This document shows positions 45,896 to 59,442 of a stretch of DNA of 64,000 nucleotides, piece after piece (position 1 is the first letter of the stretch; every line of letters begins with the position of its first letter). The position numbers were made by a program, and so were the translations under genes. The stretch covers positions 19,716,001 to 19,780,000 of the forward strand of contig CM034546.1 in assembly GCA_020055645.1 (NCBI GenBank). Direction: 5' to 3'. This DNA comes from Tomocerus qinae (Eukaryota > Arthropoda > Collembola > Entomobryomorpha > Tomoceridae). Under the pieces are notes generated by a model. The model had not been told where the DNA came from. It ran no database searches and saw only the letters and a program-made list of their open reading frames with translations.

Positions 45896-48850
45896 AGAAA
45901 GATATTAGTATATTGAACTTCCGGTAAATATCTAGAGGAAGGACCTCGAAATTCTTAAAACAGAGAGGTCAAAAAATATAAAGAATGTGTTAGTAACATC
46001 ACATGCTAATTATATCTGCGTTTGATAAAAACGTTTTATGAATTTTGATTTTTTAAAGCATTTCAAGCAATGATATCAAAATTCCAGTCGCCGTGTTTTA
46101 TTTCTTAGTAGTCAACGATTCCAAAAATGTCAGTCCCATAAAAATCGAAGTAGTCCTTATTCGGGAGGAATTGAGACAGATATGACAACATTTATAACAT
46201 GCATTTTGATATTCCATGTGGTTAATATGCAAACTCGATGACCGTCCTTAATTTTACATCCAAAGAAAACTACTTTAATGCTAACCTGATTTATGGTATA
46301 ACTGCTACATTCTTTGTCCAAACTGCCAACTTCTTTTGTTTTATGCCCACTTTCAAAACAACTTTATTATTACAAAGTTACATATGATTCGCTTTAAGAA
46401 ACCTAAGGTAACCCATTTTTGACTAGGCATACCTTTTCCTTGTTTTGCTTTAATGGCATGATAAACGAGTCGATAATAAGTTGCTTGAGAAATTAACATA
46501 TCCTTATTTCACGGGAAAAATTTTCCCAATACAATGTAAGTTAATCTTAGTTATACTTGCCACCAACTAATAGTCCTGTCCTGTACTCATATTCCTTTAT
46601 AACGACATTGTATTAATTCGTGGTATACTTAGGAGAAGAAGACATAAGGATAAGCAAATATTATATTCATTATTGTTGATAAATAAATAGATACTTGATT
46701 TAGATTATGGAAACTTAATTTTCGACGTTTCTTGTGTATTTGTCACTGTGCCTATGACAATGGATGAATTTACTTAAATATGTATTCAAAAAAATTTATA
46801 ATCAGAATATAGGTACAAATGTGATAGTCTTGAAGAGCCGGGTGCCGGTAAATCTAATGGCTGGTCCATGGCACTGCTCTGTGTACCATTTTAGAGATGT
46901 AATGAATCAATTGAATCCCGCCAAGGTACTTACTCAACTGAAAACGTGAATTCAGAGATATCCTACTGTAACCTAAAGGGGTGCCGGAAATTGTAATGAT
47001 AGCGAATTCATTTACAAGGGTGTTATGTATTTATGCATTTGCGAATTTACACCAATAAACTTAGTTTAGATTAAACAAAATTAGTTTGGTGGAACTTAAT
47101 TTGGTACAATGCGAAACTTTCTTTTCTTAGTCAGTAAATCAGTATGAACTTCTCACGCCTGATAAACCTAATAGTATCCATTAATAAAAATAGTCTCGCA
47201 TCCGCTATCAGATTGGTATATACAATTATTAGTAAATAGCAATCAGATGATAGGAAAAATGCAATGCGTCCCTTATCAAATACTCATGATCATGCATCTT
47301 CAGGCTGCATTAGCTTTCTCTGGAACTTGTAAGGTTTGGATAGAAAGCTAGGATAAAGTTCTAAAATTATTGTAAGCTATAAAGAAAATTAATTTATCGT
47401 AGTCGTATGTAAATGTCATGTATGACTCATATTTGGTAAAGGAGAATCATGAATATTTTAGACGTCTGCTTGAATCACACTCACACCAGACATTTTTGCA
47501 ACTATTTACTCTTTGCCCTTTTGTGATATTCAATAAACGTTCTTATGGAAAGCAAACGCAGTTAAAAAAGCTGTTTGCGCTACGTTTAACTTTATGACGA
47601 AGAGAAATTCTTAACATTCTTCTGTACCTGCAATGTCTAAACAATGTCTCAGCAATTTATTTCGTTAAGGCTTACTTCAGTCTTAAATAATCATATTAAA
47701 AATTCAAAGATTGAAATACTGTGCAAATCAGTCTAATGTATACGATATTTATTTCCTGGAAAGTTGTATTATAAACAGTTGGAAGAAATGGTATTGAAAG
47801 TTTTTACAATGTACAGCCCAATCCATGTTATTATTATGAAGATTCTATTATAATACGCGATTGTCTACATTACGTGTAAGCATGCTTTGTTTTATGTGCA
47901 AGGAATACATATAAACATTAGAACTGTAAGCGGTAAGAAGTAGCTAAAATATCAAAAAGCAAGCTGGCTATTTATCTACACTCAATACATTACTAAACTA
48001 AACCACATTGTACGTTACAACGTGACAGAGTTAACCATTAAGGCTACCTTTGTGTATGAAACGTGTATTCGATAAAAATTTCTTATTCTTGCTACCGGGA
48101 GGAAGTTGGGACATTTACAAAAAGCTGCCGTTACTAAATAGTAACCAGTTTGGTAGGAGCTAATTAAGGCTTGTGTTTTATTTGAAAAAATAAATTATTA
48201 CATACGTCCCTTAAATAAGAGTTTTGATTAATTATCTAAATATGTCTCGTTTGATTCGAACTTGCGCGTAGTTTAGCAACTTTTTACGACATTTATGTTG
48301 ATAGATTGTATGCATCACCAAGTAGTTTGTCACCCAAAGAGAAATACTTTTACATAGTTTCAGAAAAAACAAAATTACGGGTTTGGTTGGAATTTATTTG
48401 CTTTAGAATTCTGAGAATTTATTTTATCTACACCGTCAATAAATGGCTTACTATTGCCGGATCTCCCAAAACCTATTCACTGTCTTCGAACGTTTGAGGC
48501 CTGTTTTAAAGTCTCTGGAAAGGAAATGGTAAGATTATGACCATAAACTATTGTGGTTTGGATTTTGTCTATAGCATCCTCAATAAAATTAAAGCATCGT
48601 TCTTTACATAATTAAATAACGCGGAAATAATTTTGTTGTTGAGAATTTATGTTTAATTATTCATGCTTGTTCCAATAATTCCAAGAATTGGTTTAACATA
48701 CCCCTGATTCGTGCCTGTACTGCATGCTGCATGTAATAAATATTTTCTGTGTTTTTCAGCGGAAAATGACAAACCTTAGAATTTAAGTTTTTGATAATGT
48801 ACACCAAAGCAGTTTACCCGAAGTGCACAGTCAATCTAAGCCATTGTGCT
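45896..48850. other. Between copies 1 and 2: duplicated flank, no gene
   Basis: Contains a gene-less copy of the promoter-like block (47046-47150) and a dispersed repeat (about 46840-47000). No ORF with family likeness. Confidence 0.5.
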
Positions 48851-49049
48851 AGCTAGGAAAGGATAAACCAATAAACCCAGTTTATATTAAACAACATTAT
48901 TTTGGTGGAGCTTCATTTGCCGCAATGCGGAACTTTTTCATTACTTGGTCAGTATAAATATTATATATGTTTATAAAGTTTGTAACTAATCTAAAATCAA
49001 GTAATTTTATTTACATAGCTAACCTAGCTTAATAAAACTTTAGGTAGAG

Positions 49050-49057
49050 TATAAATA
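49050..49057 (+). promoter_or_regulatory. TATA-like box of chemoreceptor copy 2
   Basis: TATAAATA, 76 bp before the ATG, same block as in copy 1. Confidence 0.5.
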
Positions 49058-49125
49058 TAAAACAAACAAGAAATTGTGTCGCATATTATAACATCTAACA
49101 GAGAAAGAACCATAGTAAAAAAGAA

Positions 49126-50594
49126 ATGGCTTTAAGTGAGGGTATAAACCTTTCCTCTAAACATGAAGGGGACAAAGTCATTTACTCAATTTCAGCTGAG
49201 TTCTTCGACCAATTTGACCGTTTATTAAAATTGGGAAATTATCTGAAAATATTTCCATTTTATTTTTGCAAAAAAGACTACGTGGTGAAGAAAAGGAACA
49301 GCAAAATCACGACTTGTGTTTCTTATCTAAATCCGGCGATAATTTTTCTAACGTCTCTGTATTTTACAATTCAGTTTGTAAGATTTTCAAAACAGGGGGA
49401 CTTTTCCTTTTCGTACATAATCTCATTACTTGGAAGTGGAGCATGCTGGGCATTATTTCTGGTAGACATCCACCGTATAACATTGTCCCAGCACATTGCT
49501 ACCGGCATTACAGACGTCTTGAGAATTCTACGGGATTTTGAAGGTAGAAAGCAAATCATTGTTATTTGATTTCACTTAATTCATTCACTGCAAATAAAAT
49601 ATATTAATTATATTGTTTAGAAAAATTCCTACTTGACAAAAAGGAAATTCGGGATAAAAATTTTACGAAGGCAATGAAGTTTATGAACACAGTCCCATAC
49701 ATTTACCCCTTTTTTATTGCAACTTTTTATTTATTCTTCTATCGGGAACCAGTTTTTCTATTCGTGGATCTTCCGACAAAGTATCAATATTTTCCATTTG
49801 TCATTATCTTGGCAATGGTAGTGATGTGGGTGTCCATTACGAATATGTGGACAATAATAATTTTTCTGGAAACAATAATAGTTGGATATCGTATTGCTTT
49901 TATTTTGGAACAGGAGTTGAAGTGAGTTATTTTACTTTTTGTTTATGAATAACCAATATTGAGTATATTTATCTATTCAGTTAGTATTTATTCATGATGT
50001 TACAATATAACTGTTAAAAATAATTTACTAAAATTGTTTCTTAATCGCAATTTAATGTGGATTACTAGGTTGGGACTAAATCATTACAGATCTGAGGATG
50101 TTGTTCGCCGAGATCCTAAAATCATTGTGAAATTCGCCTACATTTTAAAATACTACCTACAATTTGCCCTGTATGAAATTGGTTTTGTACTAGGGCCCAT
50201 TCAATCATTGGTCACCAGATCACTAATAATTGTTTTCTTCTTTATAATTAAATATTATAATGCATATCCGCTATTAGCCCTCATCATACTTTGTTTTGCT
50301 GCCTTTTATCTTTTTACTATTTGGTGTTTATTTTTAGTTCTTGTACACAAAGCAACAGAGAATTTCAACACTACCGTAAAAAGCTATACTAAACTGTACA
50401 CTTCTAAAAATATAAGTGATGTAAAGTACATGAAGAAATTATTGCGTTTCTTCAAAGACGTGCATTTTAGAATAGGATTGGATGACCCTGTCACAGTTAA
50501 AAGTGTACCACAGTTTATACTGAGTCTTAGCAGAGGGGTACCGAAATTAATAATGTCAACTGGTGGTATGGGTGAAGTGTTTGATTTTATCTGA
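49126..50594 (+). CDS. Chemoreceptor (gustatory-receptor-like) copy 2
   Basis: Exons 49126-49543, 49621-49921 and 50069-50594, joined by 77- and 147-bp GT-AG introns. 414 aa, all frames open. Helices: about residues 63-90 and 95-120 (exon 1), 162-185 and 200-235 (exon 2), then two long hydrophobic segments and a short C-terminal one (exon 3). The N-terminus is cytoplasmic-like and hydrophilic, which fits the inverted topology of insect GR/OR receptors. Insect GRs usually end in a TYhhhhhQF motif; here the related position reads VPQFILSLSRG, so membership is by overall form rather than by motif. Likely a ligand-gated channel of sensory neurons. Differs from copies 1, 3 and 4 by scattered substitutions (INLSSKHEG, FYFCKKDYVV). 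Confidence 0.75.
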
Positions 50595-53500
50595 AGACAG
50601 ATATCATGATGAAGTAATATCGGACACGTATCTAGAGGAGGGCAATGGGCACGAGCCCCCATAAATTCTTAGATAAAGGGATTTTTTTTCCAAAAAAGAT
50701 TAAAAGTGTCCCCTTGATAAAATTTGTTGAAACATGCCTGAGTAAAATCTCGACAGGCTAATGAGCGGTTGTTGCTTGAAAAAAGAAACATTTGGGTGCT
50801 GGATTCCAATTTGGATAGAAAACCTTCTTGTCGGAAAAGCATTTTTGGGGAAATCTTTTTGATATTTGCTTAGTTTCCCCATTTTCAACAGTTAACTTTG
50901 ATATACCATATTTCTGATCATGAGTGGATTATGAGTCTTTCCATCTTTCCATTAAAACACTCAACTATGTATTTACTACAATACGAATCAATTTGGGAGT
51001 AGAACAAAAGAAAACGGCAGTTTGTCTATTTGTGACATTTAAATAAAAGAAATGGCAGTTGGTCGACAATTCAGCTGTACACAAAAAGAATTGTAGCAGT
51101 AGCCTACAGAAAGGGAATTTTCAAATACTTGTTTGATTAAATTGAGAAAACTTCATCAAAATAGGTAATCGTATGTAGATTTACTTATAATGTACTTAAT
51201 TAAGTAGTAGAAAAGTATAATATTATATTTTCATGCCTTAAATGGAGCAAGAACAAACAAAGCTAAATATGCAAACTCGATGAGCGTCCTTAATTTTACA
51301 TCAAAAGAAAACTACTTTAATGCTAACCTGATTTATGGCTTAACTGCTAAATTCTTTGTTCAAACTTCCAGCTTCTTTTGTTTTATGCCCACTTTCAATA
51401 CAACTTTATTATTATTAAGTTACCAGTTATTAGGTATATAGGATTCGTTTTAAGAAAATTAAAGTAACTAACCCATTTTTGACTAGGTATGCCTTTTGCT
51501 TGTTTTGCTTTAATCGCATGATAAAGGAGTCGATAAAAAGTTGCCTGTGAAATTAAATATCCTTATTTCACGGGAAAATTTTCCCAATACAGTATAAGTT
51601 AATCTTAGTTATACTTCCCAATGCCAGTAACTAGTCCGGTACTTATATTCCTTTATAACATTGTATTAATTCGTGGTATACTTAGGAGAAGACATAAGCA
51701 ATTTAAAAGTATTCATTATTCTTGATAAATAAATAGATATTTGGTTTAGATTATGAATACTTAATTTTCGATTTTCTTATGTATTTGTCCCTGTGCCTAT
51801 AACATTAATTTAATTTACTCTTATATGTATTCAAACAAATTTATAATCAGAATATAGGTACAAATGTGGTAGTCTTGAAAAGCAATCGTGCCCGTAAATC
51901 TAATGGCTAGTCCATGGCACTGTTCTGTGGATCATATTAGAGATGGAATGAATCAATTGAATCCCGATAAGGTTCTTACCCAACTAAAACGTGAATTCAG
52001 AGATAATATTCTACTGTAACCTCAAGGGGTGCCGGAAATTCAATTTCAAGGATGTTGTGAATTTATGCCTTTGTGAATTTACACCAATAAACCCAGTTTG
52101 GATTAAACAACATTAATTTGGTGAAACTTAATTTGCCGTAATGCGAAACTTTCTTTTCTTAGTCAGTAAATCAGTATGAACTTCTTACGCCTTCTCACAA
52201 TTTCATACCATCCATTAATATAAACAATCTTGCATCCACTATCATATTGATATATATGCAATTATTAGTAAATAGCAATCAGATGATAGGAAAAATACAA
52301 TGCGTCCCTTAAGGTACCAAATACTCATGATCATGCATCTTCAGCCTGCACTAGCTTTCTCTGCAACTTGTAAAGTTAAATTAAATAAATAAAATTAGTT
52401 AAATTAAGTTGGTTAAATTTCTATAATCATTGCAAGCTATTAAGAAAATTACTTTTGTCGTAGTCGTGGGTAAGTCTCATGTATGACTCATTGACTCATA
52501 TTTGGTGAAGAAGAATCATGAATATTTTAGAACTGCTTGAACTACAGCAGACATTTTTTCAACTATTTATTCTTTGCCGTTTTGTGACATTTGATAAAAG
52601 TTCTTATGGAAAGTAAACGCAGTTAAAAAAAACTGTTTGCTCCGTTTGCGGTTTGCGCTGTGCTTAACTTTATTACGAAGTAGAAAATCAAAACATTCTT
52701 TTGCACCTGCAATGTGTAAACAATGTCGCAGCAATTCATTTCGTTAAGTTTTACTTAAGTCTAATCAGTTTTTACCTAAATAATCATAATCAAAATTTCA
52801 AAGAGTTGCATACGGTGCAAACCAGTCTAATATACGATATTTATTTCCTGGAAAGTTGTATTATAAACAGTAGGAAGAAATGGTATTGAAACTTTTTATT
52901 ATGGACAGCCCAATCCATGTTATTATTATGATGATTCAATGATTCTATGGTGTAGGCTAAATTTATATGGCCATACTAATGTACGCAAGAAATAAAAAGC
53001 AAAGGTTGAGTTTAACTTCAAGTATCATAATATACTTACTAGTCATATAGCAAAAGACGAGCAGAATTAAATTATTTATGATTCCTTCACATTAGAATCG
53101 GCTTTATTTATAATTTACACAACTTAAAGGTCGTTTACTGCCATTTTCCAGCCCAGCAAACAGTTATATGACAATAAGGATATAAGCTATAATTCTTATA
53201 GATAGTTAGTTAGCTACATGGTCTCTTGTTTTACTATAAACAAGCCAATATTATATTGCCTTTATTATTGCATTGGTAAGGCGTAACTACTGTTCTGCTT
53301 TCTTACTGGATCACAGTATTGTATTGAAATGGTCGGCTCTCAAATCATATCTGGTGATCAGTTTTAAATGTTTTTTCTACCTTTACTCTGATCAATCCTT
53401 TTGGGTATATCTACTTACCCATGTAGCACGACTCCAACAAACCATCATAAATCACAAACGTTGCTATTTCAAACGAATACCTCTAAGTATATAATATATT

Positions 53501-53760
53501 GCGATATCGCATGCACTTGTTCGCTAAAAAAATGATTTGATCCTTCCATTTGCATTTCTCAAAATTTTACCATAGCAGTTCAAAGGGCCTTATTTATGAA
53601 ATAGCGGTTTTAGTTTAGTAGCTATCTAGCTTCACCACTACTTTTGTCTTACATACTTTAGGAGGCGGGAATTTAGTAGCATTTTTTCAAAATGGTTAGC
53701 TATCTAACCTCAGTAAATTAAAAATGAAAAATATCGCAACCACACAGCCGACGTGATGCT
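50595..53760. other. Between copies 2 and 3: duplicated flank, no gene
   Basis: Begins right after the stop with a repeat starting CACGTATCTAGAGGAGGGCA (50618), followed by sequence shared with copy 3's flank. A gene-less promoter-like block is at 52080-52190. No gene seen. Confidence 0.5.
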
Positions 53761-53954
53761 AACTGGGAAAGTATAAACTAATAAACCCATTTTAGTTTAG
53801 ATATTATTTTGGTGGAGCTTAACTTGGCGCAATGCGGAACTTTTTCATTACTTAGTCAATAAATATTATATATGTTTATAAAGTTTGTACCTAATCTAAA
53901 ATCGAGTGATTTCATTTACATAGCTAACCTGGCTTAATAAAACCTTAGGTAGAG

Positions 53955-53962
53955 TATAAGTA
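53955..53962 (+). promoter_or_regulatory. TATA-like box of chemoreceptor copy 3
   Basis: TATAAGTA, 77 bp before the ATG; one base differs from the other copies. Confidence 0.45.
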
Positions 53963-54031
53963 TAAACCCGACAAGAAATTGTTTCGCATATTCTAACATC
54001 CAACGGACAAAGAATAATAGTGGAAAGAGAA

Positions 54032-55538
54032 ATGGCTTTAAGTGAGGGTGTTAACCTTTCCTCTAATGATGAAGGGGACAAAGTCATTTGCTCAATTCCA
54101 GCTGAGATATTCGACCAATTTGACCGTTTATTAAAATTAGGATATTATCTGAAAATATTCCCATATTATTGGTGCAGAAAAGACCTCGCGGTGAAGAGGA
54201 GGAACAGCAAAATCGCGACTTGTATATCTCATTTAAACCTGGCGATAATTTTTCTAACGTCTCTGTACTTTACAATTCAGTTTGTAAGATTTTCAAAGCA
54301 GGGCGACTTTTCCTTTTCGTACATTATCTCATTACTTGGAAGTGGAGCATGCTGGGGCTTCTTTCTATTAGACAGCCACCGTATAAAATTGACCCAGCAC
54401 ATTATTAATGGCATTAATGACGTCTTGAACATCCTACGGGATTTTGAAGGTACAAGACAAATCATTGTTATTTGATTTCACCAAATTCAAATTCATTTAC
54501 GGTAAATGAAATTTAATATAATAATTTTTAGAAAAATTCATACCTGACAAAAAGGAAATTCGGGATGAAAATTTTACGAAGGCAATAAAGTTTATGAACA
54601 CAGTCCCATACATTTACCCCTTGTTTGGAGCAACTTTTTATTTATTATTCTATCGGGAACCAGTATTTCTATTCGTGGATCTACCGAAAAAATATCAACA
54701 TCTTACGTTTGTCATCATCTTTGCAATGATACTGATGTGGATTTTAATTACGAATATGTGGACAATGATACTTGTTCTGGAAGTATTGCTGACTGGATAT
54801 CGCATTGCTTATATTTTCGAACAGGAGTTGAAGTGAGTTACTTTACTTTTTCTTTATAAATAACAAATAGTCAGTATTTATCTATTCAGTTATTATTTAT
54901 TCATTATTTATTACTAAATGAGGCTTGTAAAAAACATAATTATAAATATGTATTATAATTTTTATCTGTTAAAAATGGCATAGTAGAATTGATTCTTAAT
55001 GGCAATTACTAGGTTGGGACTAAGACATTACAGATCGAAGGATGTTGTTCGTCGAGATCCTAAAATCATTGTGAAATTCGCCTACATTTTAAAATACTAC
55101 TTACAATTTGCCCAGGACGAAATTGGTCTTGTACTAGGGCCCATTCAATCATTGGCCACCAGATCACTAATAATTATTTTCGTCTTTATAATTAAATATT
55201 ATAAGGCATATCCGCTTTTAGCCTTGATCCTAATTTGTTTTGCTGCTTGTTATATTTTTACTATGTGGTGTTTATTTTTAGTCCTTTTACACCAATTAAC
55301 AGAGATGTACAACACTACTGTAAAAAGCTATTGTAAACTGTACACTTCTAAAAATATAAGTGATGAAATGTACATGAAAAAATCATTTCTATTCTTAAAA
55401 GAGGTGCATTTTAGAATAGGATTGGATGAACCTGTCACAGTTAAAAGTGTACCACAGTTTATACTGAGTCTTAGCAGAGGGGTGACGAAATTATTAATGT
55501 CAACTGGTGGTATGGGCGAAGTCTTTGATTTTATCTGA
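54032..55538 (+). CDS. Chemoreceptor (gustatory-receptor-like) copy 3
   Basis: Exons 54032-54449, 54532-54832 and 55013-55538 with GT-AG introns of 82 and 180 bp. 414 aa, no breaks. The same exon lengths and phases as copies 1, 2 and 4. Copy-specific changes lie in the N-terminal tail (VICSIPAE), the first loop (DLAVKRRNSKIAT) and exon 2 (LLFYREP; AMILMWILIT). Its 3' flank is nearly identical to that of copy 2 for about 600 bp, so these two units are linked by a later duplication or conversion. Confidence 0.75.
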
Positions 55539-58500
55539 AGGGAGATATAATGTTGAATTAAATCGGGCACGTATCTAGAGGAGGGCAATGGGCACGAGCC
55601 CCCATAAATTCTTAGAAAACGGGAATGTTTTTCCAAAAAAGATTAAAAGTGTCCCCTTGATAAAATTTTTAGAGACTTGCCTGAGTAAAATCTCGACAGG
55701 CTAATGAGCGGTTGTTGTTTGAAAAAAGAAAACATTTGGATGCTGGATTCCAATTTGGATAGAAAACCTTCTTGTCAGAAAAGCATTTTTGGGGAAATCT
55801 TTTTGATATTTGCTTAGTTTCCCCATTTTCAACAGTTAACGTTGATATACCATATTTCTGATCATGAGTCCATCTTTCCATTAAAACAATCAACTATGTA
55901 TTTACTACAATAATCAATTTGGGAGTAGAACAAAAGAAAACGGCAGTTTGTCTATTTTTGACATTTAAATAAAAGAAATGGCAGTTGGTCGACAATTCAG
56001 CTGTACACAAAAAGAATTGTAGCAGTAGGCAGCAGAAAAGGAATTTTCAAATACCTGTTCGATTAAATTGAGAAAACTTCATCAAAATAGGTAATCGTAT
56101 GTAGATTTACTTATAATGTACTTAATTAAGTAGTAGAAAAGTATAAGGGTTTCTTTGATTTCAGTCATTTCTGCCCTTTTATGTACTGTAAGCTATTAAT
56201 GGCTGCCTTTTACAAATAGAGCGAGCTAAATTCGATAAGAAAGTAAACATCAACGGGATATGGGAATATTATATTTTCATGCCTTAAATGGAGCAAAAAC
56301 AAAAAAAGCTTAATATGCAAACTTGATGAGCGTCCTTAATTTTACATCAAAAGAAAACCATTTTAATGCTAACCTGATTTATGGCTTAACTGCTAAATTC
56401 TTTGTTTAAACTGCCAACTTCTTTTGTTTTATGCCCACTTTCAATACAACTTTATTATTATAAAGTTATATAGGATTCGTTTTAAGAAAATTAAAGTAAC
56501 TAACCTATTTTTGACTAGGCATGCCTTTTGCTTGTTTTGCTTTAATCGCATGATAAAGGAGTCGATAAGAAGTTGTCTGTGAAATTAAATATCCTTATTT
56601 CACGGGAAAATTTTCCCAATACAGTATAAGTTAATCTTAGTTATACTTGCCAATAACTAGTCCGGTACTTATATTCCTTTATAATGACATTTTATAAATT
56701 CGTGGTATACTTAGGAGAAGTCATAAGCAAAAGTATTCATTATTCTTGATAAATAAATAGATATTTGGTTTAGATTATGGACACTTAATTTTCGATTTTC
56801 TTATGTATTTGTCCCTGTGCCTATAACATTAATTGAATTTACTCTTATATGTATTCAAACAAATTTATAATCAGAATATAGGCACAAATGTGGTAGTCTT
56901 GAAAAGCAATCGTGCCCGTAAATCTAATGGCTAGTCCATGGCACTGCTCTGTGGATCATTTTATAGATGGAATGAATCAATTGAATCCCGATAAGGTTCT
57001 TACCCAACTAAAACGTGAATTCAGAGATATTATTCTACTGTAACCTCAAGGGGTCCCGGAAATTCAATTTCAAGGATGTTGTGAATTTATACATTTGTGA
57101 ATTTACACCAATAAACCCCGTTTGGATTAAACAACAATAATTTTGCGAAACTCAATTTGCCGTAATGCGAAACTTTCTTTTCGAAGTCAGTAAATCAGTA
57201 TGAACTTCTTACGCCTTCTCACAATTTCATACCATCCATTAATATAAACAATCTTGCATCCACTATCATATTGATATATATGCAATTATTGGTAAATAGC
57301 AATCAGATGATAGGAAAAATACAATGCGTCCCTTAAGGTATCAAATACTCATGATCATGCATCTTCAGCCTGCACTAGCTTTCTCTGCAACTTGTAAAGT
57401 TGGAAAGGAAGTTAGGTTAAATTTCTATAATCATTGCAAGCTATTAAGAAAATTACTTTTGTCGTAGTCGTATGTAAGTCTCATGTATGACTCATATTTG
57501 GTGAAGAGGAATCATCAATATTTTAGAACTGCTTGAACTACAGCAGACATTTTTTCAACTATTTATTCTTGGCCGTTTTGTGACATTCGATAAAAGTTCT
57601 CATGGAAAGTAAACGCAGTTAAAAAAACTGTTTGCTCCGTTTGCGCTGTGATTAACTTTATTACGAAGTAGAAAATCAAAACATTCTATTTGCATCTGCA
57701 ATGTCTAAACAATGTCGCAGCAATTATTTCTTTAAGTTTTACTTAAGTCCAATCAGTTTTTACCTAGATAATCACAATCAAAATTTCAAAGAGTTGCATA
57801 CGGTGCAAACCAGTCTAATATACGATATTTATTTCCTGGAAAGTTGTATTATAAACAGTAGGAAGGAATGGTATTGAAACTTTTTATTATGGACAGCCCA
57901 ATCCATGTTATTATTATGATGATTCAATGATTCTGTGGTGTAGGCTAAATTGATATGGCCATACTAATGTACGCAAGAAATAAAAAGCAGAGGTCGAGTT
58001 AAACTTCAAGTATGACATACTTACTAGTCATAGCAAAAGACGTGGAGAATTAAATTATTTATGATTCCTTCACATCAGAATCGGCGTTATTTATAATTTA
58101 CACAACTTAAAGGTCGTTTACTGTCATTTTCCATCCCAGCAAACAGTTATATGACAATAAGGATATAAGCTATAATTCTTATAGATAGTTAGTTAGCTAC
58201 ATGGTCTCTTGTTTTACTATAAACAAGCCAATATTGTATTGCCTTTATTATTGCATTGGTAAGGCGTAACTACTGTTCTGCTTTCTTACTGGATCAAAGT
58301 TTTGTATTGAAATGGTCGGCTTTCAAATCATATCTGGTGATCAGTTTTAAATATTTTTTCCACCTTTACTCTGATAAATCCTTTTAGGTATATCTACTTA
58401 CCCACGTAGCACGACTCCAACAAACCATCATAAATCACAAACGTTGCTATTTCAAACGAATACCTCTAAGTATATAATATATTGCGATATCGTATGCACT

Positions 58501-59170
58501 TGTTCGCTAAAAAAATGATTTGATCCTTCCATTTGTATTACTCAAAATTTTACCATAGCAGTTCAAAGAGCCTTATTTATGAAATAGCGGTTTGAAAATG
58601 CTTTTAGTAGCTATCTAGCTTCACCACTACAGTCTGTCCATCCGTGGGTGAGGGTATTGTTACAATAACTTACGAAGGGATTGAGATAACTCATGACAGT
58701 TTCAGAACATGAAAAACTTATGTTCAAAAAGGGCATCCATAATCCTACGACTACGAAGTAATTAATTTAATTCTTCGTCGTCATAATGTTATGTAAACTG
58801 ACAGGGCATGAAAAACCCAAATGTAGATTTTTACTATTTGATACCAAAAATTCGAAACCAAAAAAAGCAGGGTTTTCATGACCTGAAATGAATTAAAATT
58901 GTGTGGTTTCTATAAATTTAAATCATTTATATACAACATCAATCCTTCCCATCCTTCTGCAGAGTAAAAATATTTTTTCTTTAAATTTAAATGATTGATA
59001 TGCAACATTATTTCCAAAAAAGTTGTCACTTGTAACTAACTCATAGACATTTGTCTTACATACTTTAGGAGGCGGCAATTTAGTAGCATTTTTTTCAAAA
59101 TGGTTAGCTATCTAACCTCAGTGCATTAAAAATGAAAAAAATCGCAACCACACAGCCGACGTGATGCTAA
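55539..59170. other. Between copies 3 and 4: duplicated flank, no gene
   Basis: Same order as after copy 2, with an extra segment of roughly 120 bp near 56146-56265. A gene-less promoter-like block is at 57105-57210. No gene seen. Confidence 0.5.
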
Positions 59171-59362
59171 CTGGGAAAGGATAAACTAATAAACCCAGTT
59201 TAGTTTAGACATTATTTTGGTAGAGCTTAATTTGCCGCAATGCGGAACTTTTTCATTACTTGGTCAATAAATATTATATATGTTTATAAAGTTTGTCCCT
59301 AATCTAAAATCGAGTGATTTCATTTACATAGCTAACCTGGCTTAATAAAACCTTAGGTAGAG

Positions 59363-59370
59363 TATAAATA
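59363..59370 (+). promoter_or_regulatory. TATA-like box of chemoreceptor copy 4
   Basis: TATAAATA, 80 bp before the ATG. Confidence 0.5.
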
Positions 59371-59442
59371 TAAAATAAACAAGAAATTGCGTCGCATATT
59401 CTAACATCTATAACAGACAATAGAATAGTAGTTGAAAAAGAA

